Source of the DNA: an uncultured Paracoccaceae bacterium
GTDB lineage: Bacteria > Pseudomonadota > Alphaproteobacteria > Rhodobacterales > Rhodobacteraceae
Length of the DNA stretch: 56,985 nt
Assembly: GCA_947500135.1 (NCBI GenBank)
Contig: CANMQX010000017.1
Location: 1 to 56,985, forward strand
Direction of reading: 5' to 3'
A program made the translations under genes and the position numbers. The notes under the pieces are model-generated. The model did not search any database and was not told the DNA's origin. It saw nothing but the letters and a program-made list of their open reading frames with translations. Shown here in pieces: positions 7,174-14,878 of the stretch. Each line of letters opens with the position of its first letter. Within the stretch, counting starts at the first letter, position 1.

Positions 7174-7809
7174 GTGCGACCATATGAAAAGAACCCTCGA
7201 GCGATCTATGCGCAGAGCTTTGCGACTGTGCGCGATGAGGCGCGGCTGGACCGGTTCCCATCTGATATGCATCCTCTGATCACCCGACTGATTCATGCTT
7301 GTGGGATGGTTGAGATAGCGGATCGGTTATCAATCTCGACCAATGCCGCTGCCGCAGGTCATGCAGCGCTGCAGGCAGGCGCGCCCATTCTATGTGATTG
7401 CGAAATGGTTGGCGCGGGGATCATCCGCCGTTATTTGCCTGCTGAGAACGAGGTTGTTGTGACGTTGAATGATCCCACAGTGCCCGCATTGGCTGCGAAG
7501 ATCGGTAATACCCGGTCAGCGGCGGCAGTGGAGTTGTGGCGTGACCGTCTGGCCGGTGCTGTTGTGGCTGTTGGCAACGCGCCGACCGCATTGTTCCATC
7601 TGTTGGAGTTGTTAGAGCAGGGTTGGCCGAAACCTGCAGTGATCCTTGGTTTTCCAGTGGGGTTTGTGGGTGCTGCTGAAAGCAAAGCCGAACTGGCCCG
7701 TGATCCGCGTGGCTGCGAATACGTGGCCTTGCGCGGGCGGCGCGGTGGGTCGGCCATGGCATCGGCTGCGGTTAATGCCTTGGCTGCGGGGTTGCCGGAA
7801 GATGTCTGA
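7174..7809 (+). CDS. cobH: Precorrin-8X methylmutase
   Basis: 211 residues, normal for CobH/CbiC, which moves a methyl group from C11 to C12 of the corrin macrocycle to give hydrogenobyrinate (or the cobalt form). Family signatures: RLIHACGMVEIADRL near 35-50 with the catalytic histidine, GAPILCDCEMVGAGI near 70-85, NTRSAAAVELW, GNAPTALFHLLELL and GFPVGFVGAAESK. The start is a GTG at 7174, with GAGGAA about 8 nt upstream; no in-frame ATG fits the family N-terminus. The 3' end overlaps cobL by 8 nt. In a classical operon cobH lies beside cobI, cobJ and cobL, as here. Confidence 0.95.
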   Translation: MRPYEKNPRAIYAQSFATVRDEARLDRFPSDMHPLITRLIHACGMVEIADRLSISTNAAAAGHAALQAGAPILCDCEMVGAGIIRRYLPAENEVVVTLNDPTVPALAAKIGNTRSAAAVELWRDRLAGAVVAVGNAPTALFHLLELLEQGWPKPAVILGFPVGFVGAAESKAELARDPRGCEYVALRGRRGGSAMASAAVNALAAGLPEDV

Positions 7810-9004
7810 TCCATGGCTGCATATTGTCGGTATCGGCGAAGACGGCATGGATGGGTTGTTGCCCGCGACCCGTGCTGTGGTGGAAGCTGCGGAGATTATC
7901 ATCGGGGGTGAACGGCACCATAACTTGGCTGACAACATGACCGCAGAGCGTATGGCTTGGCCGCATCCGTTTGACGCATTGATTACGACGATTGAGGGTT
8001 TGCGCGGGCGGCGTGTTGTCGTGCTCGCCACCGGTGATCCGCTTTGGTACTCTGTTGGGGCCAAGATTGGCCGGGCGATTGACCCTGCTGAGATCACCTA
8101 TCACCCGCAATTATCTGCGTTTCAGCTGGCATCCGCTCGGATGGGATGGTCCCTGCCGGATGTGGAAACCCTCACCGTACATGGTCGACCGGTTGAGCAG
8201 ATGATTGCCTTTATCCAGCCGGATGTCCGGTTGCTGGTGCTGACGACGGGCGAAGAGACGCCCGCACAGATTGCCCGTTTCCTGACCGAACGTGGCTTTG
8301 GTGGATCGCGGATGACCGTGTTGGCCGCCATGGGTGGCAAGGATGAGGCACGCTTTGATGGTGTCGCTAATAGCTGGGATCATGTGGTGCCCGCGTTCAA
8401 TACTTTGGCCGTTGAATGTGTGGCCGCACCTGATGCCGCGTTGCTGCCGCGTGTGCCCGGATTAGCCGATGATCTGTTTCAGTCCGATGGCACCATGACC
8501 AAGCAAGAGGTGCGTGCCGCCACCGTCGCCAAGTTGATGCCCATGCGTGGCGCGCTGTTGTGGGATATTGGTTGTGGTTGTGGGTCGGTGGCGATTGAGT
8601 GGATGCGGGCGGCGCGATATGCCCGCGCGGTGGGGATTGAACCGCGTGCTGACAGGCGCGCGATGGCGGCGGCGAATGCGCTGGCGCTGGGCGTGCCAAA
8701 GCTGGAGCTGATTGATGGTGAAGTGCCTGATGCGCTTGTGGGACTGGATGCCCCGGATGCGATTTTCATTGGTGGCGGTTTGAGTCGTGAGACTTTTGAT
8801 GCGGCCTGGGCTGCGCTACGCCCTTTAGGCCGGATGGTGGCCAATGCGGTGACATTGGAAAGCGAAGTAGAGCTGATTGCGCTCCACAGGAAATACGGTG
8901 GTGATCTGGTGAAATTGTCGGTGCATCGCGCGGAACCTGTAGGCCGTTTGACCGGTTGGCGCCCGCTGATGCCGGTGACCCAGTGGAGTTTGGTGAAGCG
9001 ATGA
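7802..9004 (+). CDS. cobL: Precorrin-6Y C5,15-methyltransferase (decarboxylating)
   Basis: 400 residues from ATG 7802, which overlaps the cobH end. Two fused domains: an N-terminal CbiE-like tetrapyrrole methylase (about 1-205, LHIVGIGEDGMDGL at 5-18) that methylates C5, and a C-terminal CbiT-like Rossmann methyltransferase (about 215-400) with the SAM-binding LLWDIGCGCGSVAIEW motif, which methylates C15 and removes the acetate carboxyl at C12. The two-domain length matches CobL. The longer upstream reading only duplicates cobH sequence in another frame and is rejected. The stop overlaps the cobI start (ATGA). Confidence 0.95.
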   Translation: MSDPWLHIVGIGEDGMDGLLPATRAVVEAAEIIIGGERHHNLADNMTAERMAWPHPFDALITTIEGLRGRRVVVLATGDPLWYSVGAKIGRAIDPAEITYHPQLSAFQLASARMGWSLPDVETLTVHGRPVEQMIAFIQPDVRLLVLTTGEETPAQIARFLTERGFGGSRMTVLAAMGGKDEARFDGVANSWDHVVPAFNTLAVECVAAPDAALLPRVPGLADDLFQSDGTMTKQEVRAATVAKLMPMRGALLWDIGCGCGSVAIEWMRAARYARAVGIEPRADRRAMAAANALALGVPKLELIDGEVPDALVGLDAPDAIFIGGGLSRETFDAAWAALRPLGRMVANAVTLESEVELIALHRKYGGDLVKLSVHRAEPVGRLTGWRPLMPVTQWSLVKR

Positions 9005-9747
9005 TCGGTGACGCTGTTGGCGGTGCCAATGCGCCCCACCGACCATCCCAAGGGGTGCTCTATGGGGTTGGCCTTGGCCCCGGTGCGCCGGATTTGATCA
9101 CCTTGCGCGCGGCTCGGTTGATCGAAGGGGCTGCGGTTGTCGCCTACCCGACATTGGCGGGGGCCGAGAGTTTTGCCCGGGCGATTGCCGCTGGTCTGAT
9201 TGCGCCGGAGGCGGAAGAGATTGTCATGGATGTGCCAATGTCAGTCGCTCGTGCGCCGGCGCAAGCGGCCTATGATGATGGTGCTGCGCGGATCGCTACG
9301 GTGCTGAATCAGGGCCGCGATGTGGTGTGTTTGTGCGAGGGCGATCCGTTTTTCTATGGCTCGTTCATGTATCTTTTTGCCCGCCTGTCAGATCGCTACC
9401 GGGTCGAGGTTGTTCCGGGTGTGACCTCGGTCACTGCTTGCGCTGCCCGGGCCGGTATGCCGCTCGCCGCCCGCAATGAGCGTTTGACAGTGTTGCCGGG
9501 GCCTTTGCCAGAGGATGAGCTGCGTGCCCGGATTGATGGCGCGGAAAGCGTTGTCATCATGAAGGTGGGGCGGCATTTGCCGAAGATCCGTGCTGTGATT
9601 GATGGGCTTGGGTTGACTGATCAGGCTGTTTATGTGGAGCGGGCGACACTTGCGGAGGAGCTTGTGTTGCCGTTGTCGGAGGCACCTGTCCGCGCCCCGT
9701 ATTTTTCGATGATTTTACTTACCAAGGGAGCCGATCCATGGCTTTGA
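9001..9747 (+). CDS. cobI: Precorrin-2 C20-methyltransferase
   Basis: 248 residues, normal for CobI/CbiL. The SAM-binding tetrapyrrole methylase signature GVGLGPGAPDLITLRAARLI lies near 22-41, followed by VVCLCEGDPFFYGSFMYLF (about 108-126) and VVPGVTSVTACAARAGMPL (about 140-158). The enzyme adds the C20 methyl of precorrin-3A. ATG 9001 overlaps the cobL stop, and the 3' end overlaps the cbiG-cobJ start by 10 nt, so translation is coupled throughout. Residues 1-20 are a poorly conserved extension. Confidence 0.95.
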   Translation: MIGDAVGGANAPHRPSQGVLYGVGLGPGAPDLITLRAARLIEGAAVVAYPTLAGAESFARAIAAGLIAPEAEEIVMDVPMSVARAPAQAAYDDGAARIATVLNQGRDVVCLCEGDPFFYGSFMYLFARLSDRYRVEVVPGVTSVTACAARAGMPLAARNERLTVLPGPLPEDELRARIDGAESVVIMKVGRHLPKIRAVIDGLGLTDQAVYVERATLAEELVLPLSEAPVRAPYFSMILLTKGADPWL

Positions 9748-11558
9748 AACCTGTTGTCCTGGCTTTGTCCCGATCTGGTGAGCCCGTGGCCCATCGCTTG
9801 GCTGCCGTGTTGGGATGTCTTGTGCATGGTCGTGAGGGCCGTGTGGATCAGGCCGATGCGTTTTTTGCCAATGCACTGGATCACGTCCGTGATTTGTTTG
9901 CCGCTGGCGTGCCGGTTGTCGGGGTTTGTGCCTCTGGCATCTTGATCCGCGCTGTTGCCCCCTTGTTGGCCGATAAGACTGCCGAACCCCCTGTGGTTTC
10001 GGTGTCGGATGACGGAGCGGTAGTTGTACCGCTGTTGGGTGGGCATCGGGGTGCCAACCGGTTGGCGGCCCAGATTTCAGACGCGCTGGGCGCTGTGGCA
10101 GCTGTCACGACGGCGGGGGATGTGGCTTTGGGGGTGGCATTGGATGCCCCGCCTGACGGTTGGCGGCTGGTGAACCCTGGCGACGCGAAAGAGGCGATGG
10201 CGATCCTGTTGTCTGGTGCAGGTGCTACTGTTTGTGGTCCCGATGCGGTGGCGGCTGACTGGTTGCAAGGTTTGCCGCGAGGTGATGGTTTGCGCATCAC
10301 CTGTTCGGCTGCGCTGGTGCCCGATCTTGGCCCGGATCACATACAGTTTGCGCCGCAACGCTATGCATTGGGCGTTGGCTGCGTGCGCGATTGTGCGGTG
10401 GATGAGTTGGACGCCCTCGTTGATGATGCTTTGGCTGAGGCTGGCTTGTGTGCTGCGGCACTCCATTCGGTGAATACGCTGACGTTGAAGGCGGATGAGC
10501 CAGCCGTTATCGCGCTTTCTGCAAAGCTGGGTCTGCCGATGCGGGTGTTTGAAGCCCCTGTACTGGATGCCCAGACCCCCCGCTTGGCCCATCCGTCTGA
10601 TGTCGTGTTTGCCGAGGTTGGTACCCATGGCGTTTCCGAAGCGGCCGCTTTGGCGCAAGCCGGGGAAGGTGCGACGCTGCGTTTGCCCAAATGTAAGACC
10701 GCGAATGCCACCTGTGCCATTGCCGGTGCGGATGCCCCATTGACCGACCTTGCAGGCCGTGCGCGCGGGCGTTTGTCGGTTGTTGGTATTGGTCCGGGGC
10801 AGGCGGCGTGGCGCACGCCGGAGGTGTCCCGGCTTGTGGCTGAAGCAGATGAGTTGGTGGGCTATGGTCTTTATATTGATCTGTTGGGGCCTTTGGCCAT
10901 GGGCAAGACCCGGTCCGATTTTCCCTTGGGCGGCGAGGAGGATCGCTGCCGTTATGCGTTGGAGCAGGCGGGGAAGGGTAAGAATGTTGCCTTGGTTTGT
11001 TCGGGCGATGCCGGGATTTACGCGATGGGGGCGCTGGTCTTTGAACTGCTGGATCGCGGGCCAGATCAAATGGGTGTGTCCGATGCAGCCCGCCGCGTGG
11101 ACGTGATTTGTTCGCCTGGGGTGAGTGCGTTGCAAGGGGCAGCGGCCCGGGCTGGCGCGCCGCTGGGGCATGATTTTTGTGCGATATCCTTGTCGGATTT
11201 GCTGACGCCGCGCGAGGATATTCTTAAGCGGTTGCGGGCGGCGGCTGAGGGCGATTTTGTGATCGCGTTTTATAATCCCGTGTCGATGCGGCGGCGGACT
11301 CTGTTGGCGGAGGCGCGGGATATCTTGCTTAAGCATCGTCCGGGGGAAACGCCGGTGATGTTGGCCTCGTCCTTGGGCCGACCAGAGGAGCATGTGCGAT
11401 ACCGCCGCTTGGATGCGTTGCAAGTGGATGAGGTCGATATGTTGACCGTCGTGTTGGTGGGGTCGTCCCATTCGCAGTTGGCCCAACTGGGTGAGGGTCC
11501 ACGCATGTATACGCCGCGTGGCTATGCCCGCAAGATTGATGGGGATTTGGCCGGATGA
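9738..11558 (+). CDS. cobJ: CbiG-CobJ fusion: cobalamin biosynthesis protein CbiG plus precorrin-3B C17-methyltransferase
   Basis: 606 residues, about twice CobJ length. Residues 1-335 match CbiG: the N-terminal domain with CASGILIRAVAPLL and VPLLGGHRGANRLA (about 55-115), a middle linker, and a C-terminal CobE/CbiG_C domain (YALGVGCVRDCAVDEL to LRLPKCKTANATCAIAG). Residues 350-600 are CobJ/CbiH: LSVVGIGPGQAAWRTPEV, LVCSGDAGIYAMGALVFELL, CSPGVSALQGAAARAGAPLG and VIAFYNPVSMRRRTLL. CobJ methylates C17 with ring contraction; CbiG opens the delta-lactone in the anaerobic route. The fusion is known in Rhodobacterales. A complete CbiG half again suggests a pathway with anaerobic traits. Confidence 0.9.
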   Translation: MALKPVVLALSRSGEPVAHRLAAVLGCLVHGREGRVDQADAFFANALDHVRDLFAAGVPVVGVCASGILIRAVAPLLADKTAEPPVVSVSDDGAVVVPLLGGHRGANRLAAQISDALGAVAAVTTAGDVALGVALDAPPDGWRLVNPGDAKEAMAILLSGAGATVCGPDAVAADWLQGLPRGDGLRITCSAALVPDLGPDHIQFAPQRYALGVGCVRDCAVDELDALVDDALAEAGLCAAALHSVNTLTLKADEPAVIALSAKLGLPMRVFEAPVLDAQTPRLAHPSDVVFAEVGTHGVSEAAALAQAGEGATLRLPKCKTANATCAIAGADAPLTDLAGRARGRLSVVGIGPGQAAWRTPEVSRLVAEADELVGYGLYIDLLGPLAMGKTRSDFPLGGEEDRCRYALEQAGKGKNVALVCSGDAGIYAMGALVFELLDRGPDQMGVSDAARRVDVICSPGVSALQGAAARAGAPLGHDFCAISLSDLLTPREDILKRLRAAAEGDFVIAFYNPVSMRRRTLLAEARDILLKHRPGETPVMLASSLGRPEEHVRYRRLDALQVDEVDMLTVVLVGSSHSQLAQLGEGPRMYTPRGYARKIDGDLAG

Positions 11559-11563
11559 CGCTT

Positions 11564-11579
11564 TTTCGCTTTCGCGAAA
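11564..11579 (+). promoter_or_regulatory. Short perfect hairpin between cbiG-cobJ and cobM
   Basis: TTTCGC-tttc-GCGAAA occupies most of the 53-nt gap before cobM. It is followed by a GGAGGAG ribosome site at about 11600-11606. With no U-run after it, it is more likely an mRNA-stability or processing element than a terminator. Confidence 0.4.
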
Positions 11580-11611
11580 TGCGCCCCACCCGCCATCCCG
11601 GAGGAGCTTAG

Positions 11612-12379
11612 ATGACTGTTTACTTTATTGGCGCGGGTCCGGGTGATCCGGAGTTGCTGACCTTGAAGGCGGCGCGGATTATTGGCGCTTGTCCGGTGTG
11701 TCTATATGCGGGTTCTTTGGTGCCTGCTGAGGTTGTGGCCTGTGCGCCGCAAGGTTCGTTGGTAATGGATACTGCCCCGATGACCCTGGATGAGACCCAT
11801 GGCGTGATTTCGGACGCCCATGCCAAGGGGCAGGATGTCGCGCGGGTCCATTCCGGCGATCCATCGCTTTATGGTGCGATTGCGGAACAGATTCGCCGGT
11901 TGAAGGCGGATGGGATCGACTATCAGATCATCCCAGGTGTGCCTGCTTATGCGGCGGCGGCAGCTGCCTTGGGGACGGAATTGACCGTACCGGAAGTTGC
12001 GCAATCGATCATCCTGACCCGTATGTCGATGAAATCGACCGGGATGCCGAAGGGTGAGACGCTGGAGAATTTTGCCCGCACCGGGGCCACTTTGGCCATC
12101 CATCTGGGTATTCGTGCCCTGCGTGAAATTGAGCGCCAATTGGCGCCGTATTACGGCGCTGATTGCCCGGTGGCCGTCATCTATCGCGTAGGTTGGCCTG
12201 ATCAGTTGATCATCCGTGGCACGTTGACGGATGTCCGCGAGAAGGTGAGGGCGGCAAAAATCACCCGAACTGCGCTGATTCTTGTTGGGCCAGCATTGGC
12301 TGATTCGCACGGATTTCCTGATTCGGCGCTTTATGATGCGGCCCGTCCGCATGTGTTGCGACCGCGCGTGAAGGCATAA
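11612..12379 (+). CDS. cobM: Precorrin-4 C11-methyltransferase
   Basis: 255 residues, normal for CobM/CbiF. Signatures: VYFIGAGPGDPELLTLKAAR at residues 3-22, CLYAGSLVPAEVV, VARVHSGDPSLYGAIAEQI (about 79-97) and QIIPGVPAYAAAAAALGTEL (about 108-127). It methylates C11 in the cytoplasm using SAM. The start follows GGAGGAG. This is the last gene of the operon. No cobG/cobZ (ring-contraction oxygenase), cobK (precorrin-6A reductase), cobB, cobNST or later genes are in this cluster, so they must be encoded elsewhere. Confidence 0.95.
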   Translation: MTVYFIGAGPGDPELLTLKAARIIGACPVCLYAGSLVPAEVVACAPQGSLVMDTAPMTLDETHGVISDAHAKGQDVARVHSGDPSLYGAIAEQIRRLKADGIDYQIIPGVPAYAAAAAALGTELTVPEVAQSIILTRMSMKSTGMPKGETLENFARTGATLAIHLGIRALREIERQLAPYYGADCPVAVIYRVGWPDQLIIRGTLTDVREKVRAAKITRTALILVGPALADSHGFPDSALYDAARPHVLRPRVKA

Positions 12380-12391
12380 AACGAAGGTTTT

Positions 12392-12412
12392 GCCGCGCTG
12401 CGGCGGATTTTG
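12392..12412 (+). terminator. Probable terminator of the cobalamin operon
   Basis: GCCGC-gct-GCGGC (12392-12404) followed by GGATTTTGTT, 13 nt after the cobM stop. The stem is short but GC-only and the tail is T-rich. Confidence 0.5.
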
Positions 12413-12468
12413 TTACTTGATATTTACCTTGGTGTGGTCATCCTCATTCATGTCTGAAGGGGACTGGT

Positions 12469-12816
12469 ATGTACACGTTTTTACCTGAGGCTGTGCGTCA
12501 GGGGTTACAAGAGGCGCGCAAGGCCGCGCTACAGCGCAAGGACCGCTTATGTGTCCATGACGGTGAGAAAGTTCATCGGATCAGGCGGCTATGGGACGAT
12601 GGTTTCGCCCTTGATCTGGAAGGGTCAGAGCGGCTTCGTGGACATGTTGATATCTATGATGGCCCCAAGCATTTGTATCAGTGCCTTGTCGTATCATCCG
12701 TTGATGAAGATGATGAACGTGTCTTTGAATTCAAATGGTTGACGGCGGTCGCTGACCGGCCGGCGGCTGATTTTGTGCGTCCGGATTTTGTGCCTGCAGG
12801 GCTTTTGGAAAGATGA
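12469..12816 (+). CDS. Conserved hypothetical protein, 115 residues
   Basis: I do not recognise a named domain. It is soluble, rich in charged residues, with no signal peptide or membrane segment. The N-terminal third is a probable basic helix (residues 5-25, LPEAVRQGLQEARKAALQRK). The middle, RIRRLWDDGFALDLEGSERL followed by a DIYDG and CLVVSSVDEDDERVFEF, reads as alternating beta strands, suggesting a small PilZ-like or barrel fold, though I see no clear PilZ RxxxR/DxSxxG pair. A GAAGGGGA ribosome site precedes ATG 12469. Codon use resembles neighbours. It appears monocistronic. Confidence 0.65.
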   Translation: MYTFLPEAVRQGLQEARKAALQRKDRLCVHDGEKVHRIRRLWDDGFALDLEGSERLRGHVDIYDGPKHLYQCLVVSSVDEDDERVFEFKWLTAVADRPAADFVRPDFVPAGLLER

Positions 12817-13166
12817 CAATCGGGTCGATCTGATCCTTCAGCTATCAAAACCGAAAACCCATCAATGATGGAATGGGTCAGTGCGTCTGAATAGCATAGT
12901 TTTTTGCAGGGGTTTCAACAGCTGCGCGTGCCACAAATGATGCCACGCGCAGTTGCTTTGGAAGGGTCGTCTGAAAGTTGAGAAGCCAACGACGCCGGGG
13001 AAAAATAACCAGCTATAAAAAAGGGACTCTGTTCAGGTGTTGCTCCTGAAAGGCGCCGTTGACTTACCAACCAACGTTGGTGCCCTTTTGTGCACCCTGG
13101 CTGTGAAAGCAGCGTGAAAATTGACCCAAAGGAAACGTTAAAAAAGTATGAATTTCACAATTTTTG
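12817..13166. other. 350-nt intergenic region with several hairpins
   Basis: No credible coding sequence. It holds a 12-bp stem with one G-U pair at 12920-12956 (core CTGCGCGTG / CACGCGCAG at 12923-12931 and 12945-12953), a TTCAGG-N7-CCTGAA hairpin near 13035-13053 and ACCAAC-caac-GTTGGT near 13067-13082 followed by GCCCTTTT. The last could terminate rightward transcription. A small RNA cannot be excluded. The last 40 nt are AT-rich, next to the leftward regulator gene's stop. Confidence 0.45.
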
Positions 13167-14735
13167 CTAAAAAAGGCCAGATTTCGTTACTTCCAGAAGG
13201 CCTGATGTACGCAATGTGGCGACTGGGTATGTATCGCTGGCCATCAGCTTGAGCGAGAAATCAGGTTCCAGTAATTGCAATCGCTGCAATGCATCGGCTG
13301 TCGCTGGTTCGTTCCCCCGCCGAAATTCAAGCGCCGCAATGAACCGCAAAGCGGGGCGGTAATTGGGTGAATACCCATGTGCCATATTCGAGAACCGCAA
13401 AGCTTCGTCCAACCGGTGTGCGCGCACTGCGGTCACCGCACAGCGCATCAACCAGGTCGCAGGGCTGAGTGCAGTGATGGGTCCGGCCCGGGCTTTGATC
13501 GCTTCTTGAAATGCGCGCTCATCGTCGCCCGCCTCGGTCAACGCCGATGAAAGACTATAGCGTGATAGCGGGTTGTTTGCATCGGCCTGCTCCGCCTGCT
13601 GAGCCAGATCGAGGGCGAGATCGACGTTACGATTGCGACAAGCAATCATTGAGGCAACAGAGAGCGCCACCGCATTCTGCGGGTCCAGTTCCATCGCGCG
13701 TGTTGCAAATTCGGTCGCTTCGGCAAGCATCTCAAACGGGTCGTCCGCAAACCGTTCAAGCAGCATGGTATTGCGAATATAGGCCCGCAACGCGAGCCTG
13801 ATTGCTTCGTCTTTGTCGCTGTCATTGCGGTCCAGCAGGAATTCCGCCTTGAGCAAGCGATCATGGGAAAAGCTGAAAACATCACGCAAAGACAGGATGT
13901 TATCATAGGGATCATCCGCGGGTGTGCCCCAGCCCGCGTTTAATATCGCAAGTGTCAATGCGCCGGAAAAGGCGTCAAATTGAGGTGTCAGAGAATCCAG
14001 CGGTCCGGTAACTGAGCGGTTCCAGATTTGTTGCTGTGTACCGCTGCGGGTCACGGTGAACTGAAGGCTGGCATGTTGCCGACTGCCGACCGCCTGACAG
14101 GATAGTTTCAGGGCGTGTGGGTGATCATCGAAAGCGGCATTGTCCTCAAAGATATGAGCCGGCACAAAAGACGCGGCGCGTTCTGCACCGTCACGCAGTA
14201 TCATATCAGCCAAGGCCGATATATCGGAATTGCCGGGCGGCGTCTTGACGATAATCAGCGCAAGATGCGCAGGTTGTGCTTGTAGGGTCGCAGGCGTACC
14301 CCGCTTGCGCCATTTCGCTGCAAAATACTGGCGTTGTTCGCGTATCCAATCCTCGAATTCGGGATCGCGAATGTCTAAGTCTTCGGCAAATTCAACCAGA
14401 TCGGGGTTGACGAGCGCCGCGTCCGGACTTAGCGCGACTCCAACTTGTTCGGGGTCAAGTGCTGCCCAACCCGAACCGGACAAAACAGCATCGCGGTAAC
14501 TGCCAAAACTACGCCTGATTTCAGTCAATGCCTGCCTGAGGCTGGCCGCACCTTGATCCGCGCCCCGTTGGCTCCAGAGTTTGTCTTGGAGTTTGGCCCG
14601 GCTTGCCCGCAGATGATGCGACGTGCCCAATAGCGCCAGTACCCCACGGCTTTTCATGCTGGCGGGGGTTAGGTCCTGCAGGCTGGGTCCGGCTACAGTA
14701 ACCGGACCGGCAAGATGGAGTGTAATTCTCTTCAT
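13167..14735 (-). CDS. SARP/BTAD-like transcriptional regulator with TPR C-terminus
   Basis: 522 residues. Residues 1-100 resemble the winged-helix DNA-binding domain of SARP/OmpR-type activators: TLHLAGPVTVAG, SRGVLALLGTSHHLRASRAK, LQDKLWSQRGADQGAASLRQ, ALTEIRRSFG. A middle alpha/beta region follows (about 165-300, LALIIVKTPPGNSDISALAD), like the predicted sensor/ATPase-related domain of CadC-like regulators. The C-terminal 200 residues are helical TPR-type repeats (A-x-ELDPQNAVALSVAS, LAQQAEQADANNPLSRYSLS). No transmembrane helix is obvious. It is divergent from the PAP2-subtilase operon and shares the 143-nt gap with it, so it is the natural candidate regulator of that operon (inference). 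Confidence 0.7.
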   Translation of the reverse strand: MKRITLHLAGPVTVAGPSLQDLTPASMKSRGVLALLGTSHHLRASRAKLQDKLWSQRGADQGAASLRQALTEIRRSFGSYRDAVLSGSGWAALDPEQVGVALSPDAALVNPDLVEFAEDLDIRDPEFEDWIREQRQYFAAKWRKRGTPATLQAQPAHLALIIVKTPPGNSDISALADMILRDGAERAASFVPAHIFEDNAAFDDHPHALKLSCQAVGSRQHASLQFTVTRSGTQQQIWNRSVTGPLDSLTPQFDAFSGALTLAILNAGWGTPADDPYDNILSLRDVFSFSHDRLLKAEFLLDRNDSDKDEAIRLALRAYIRNTMLLERFADDPFEMLAEATEFATRAMELDPQNAVALSVASMIACRNRNVDLALDLAQQAEQADANNPLSRYSLSSALTEAGDDERAFQEAIKARAGPITALSPATWLMRCAVTAVRAHRLDEALRFSNMAHGYSPNYRPALRFIAALEFRRGNEPATADALQRLQLLEPDFSLKLMASDTYPVATLRTSGLLEVTKSGLF

Positions 14736-14878
14736 GGCATTCTAGATGCTGCTGCTTGCCCGTTACCCCTCAGGAATAAACATTTGCATCAAAAGACACA
14801 CCGAACCTACACTTCTTTCATATCGGACGTCATTTGTCCGGTTTTATTGTACGATAAGTCTATTTGAGGAGAACACAT

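Noticed and set aside
10077..11486. 469-codon reading antisense to cbiG-cobJ
   Set aside because: Composition is dominated by H, R, Q and P as expected for an antisense shadow of a high-GC gene; no motif is found.
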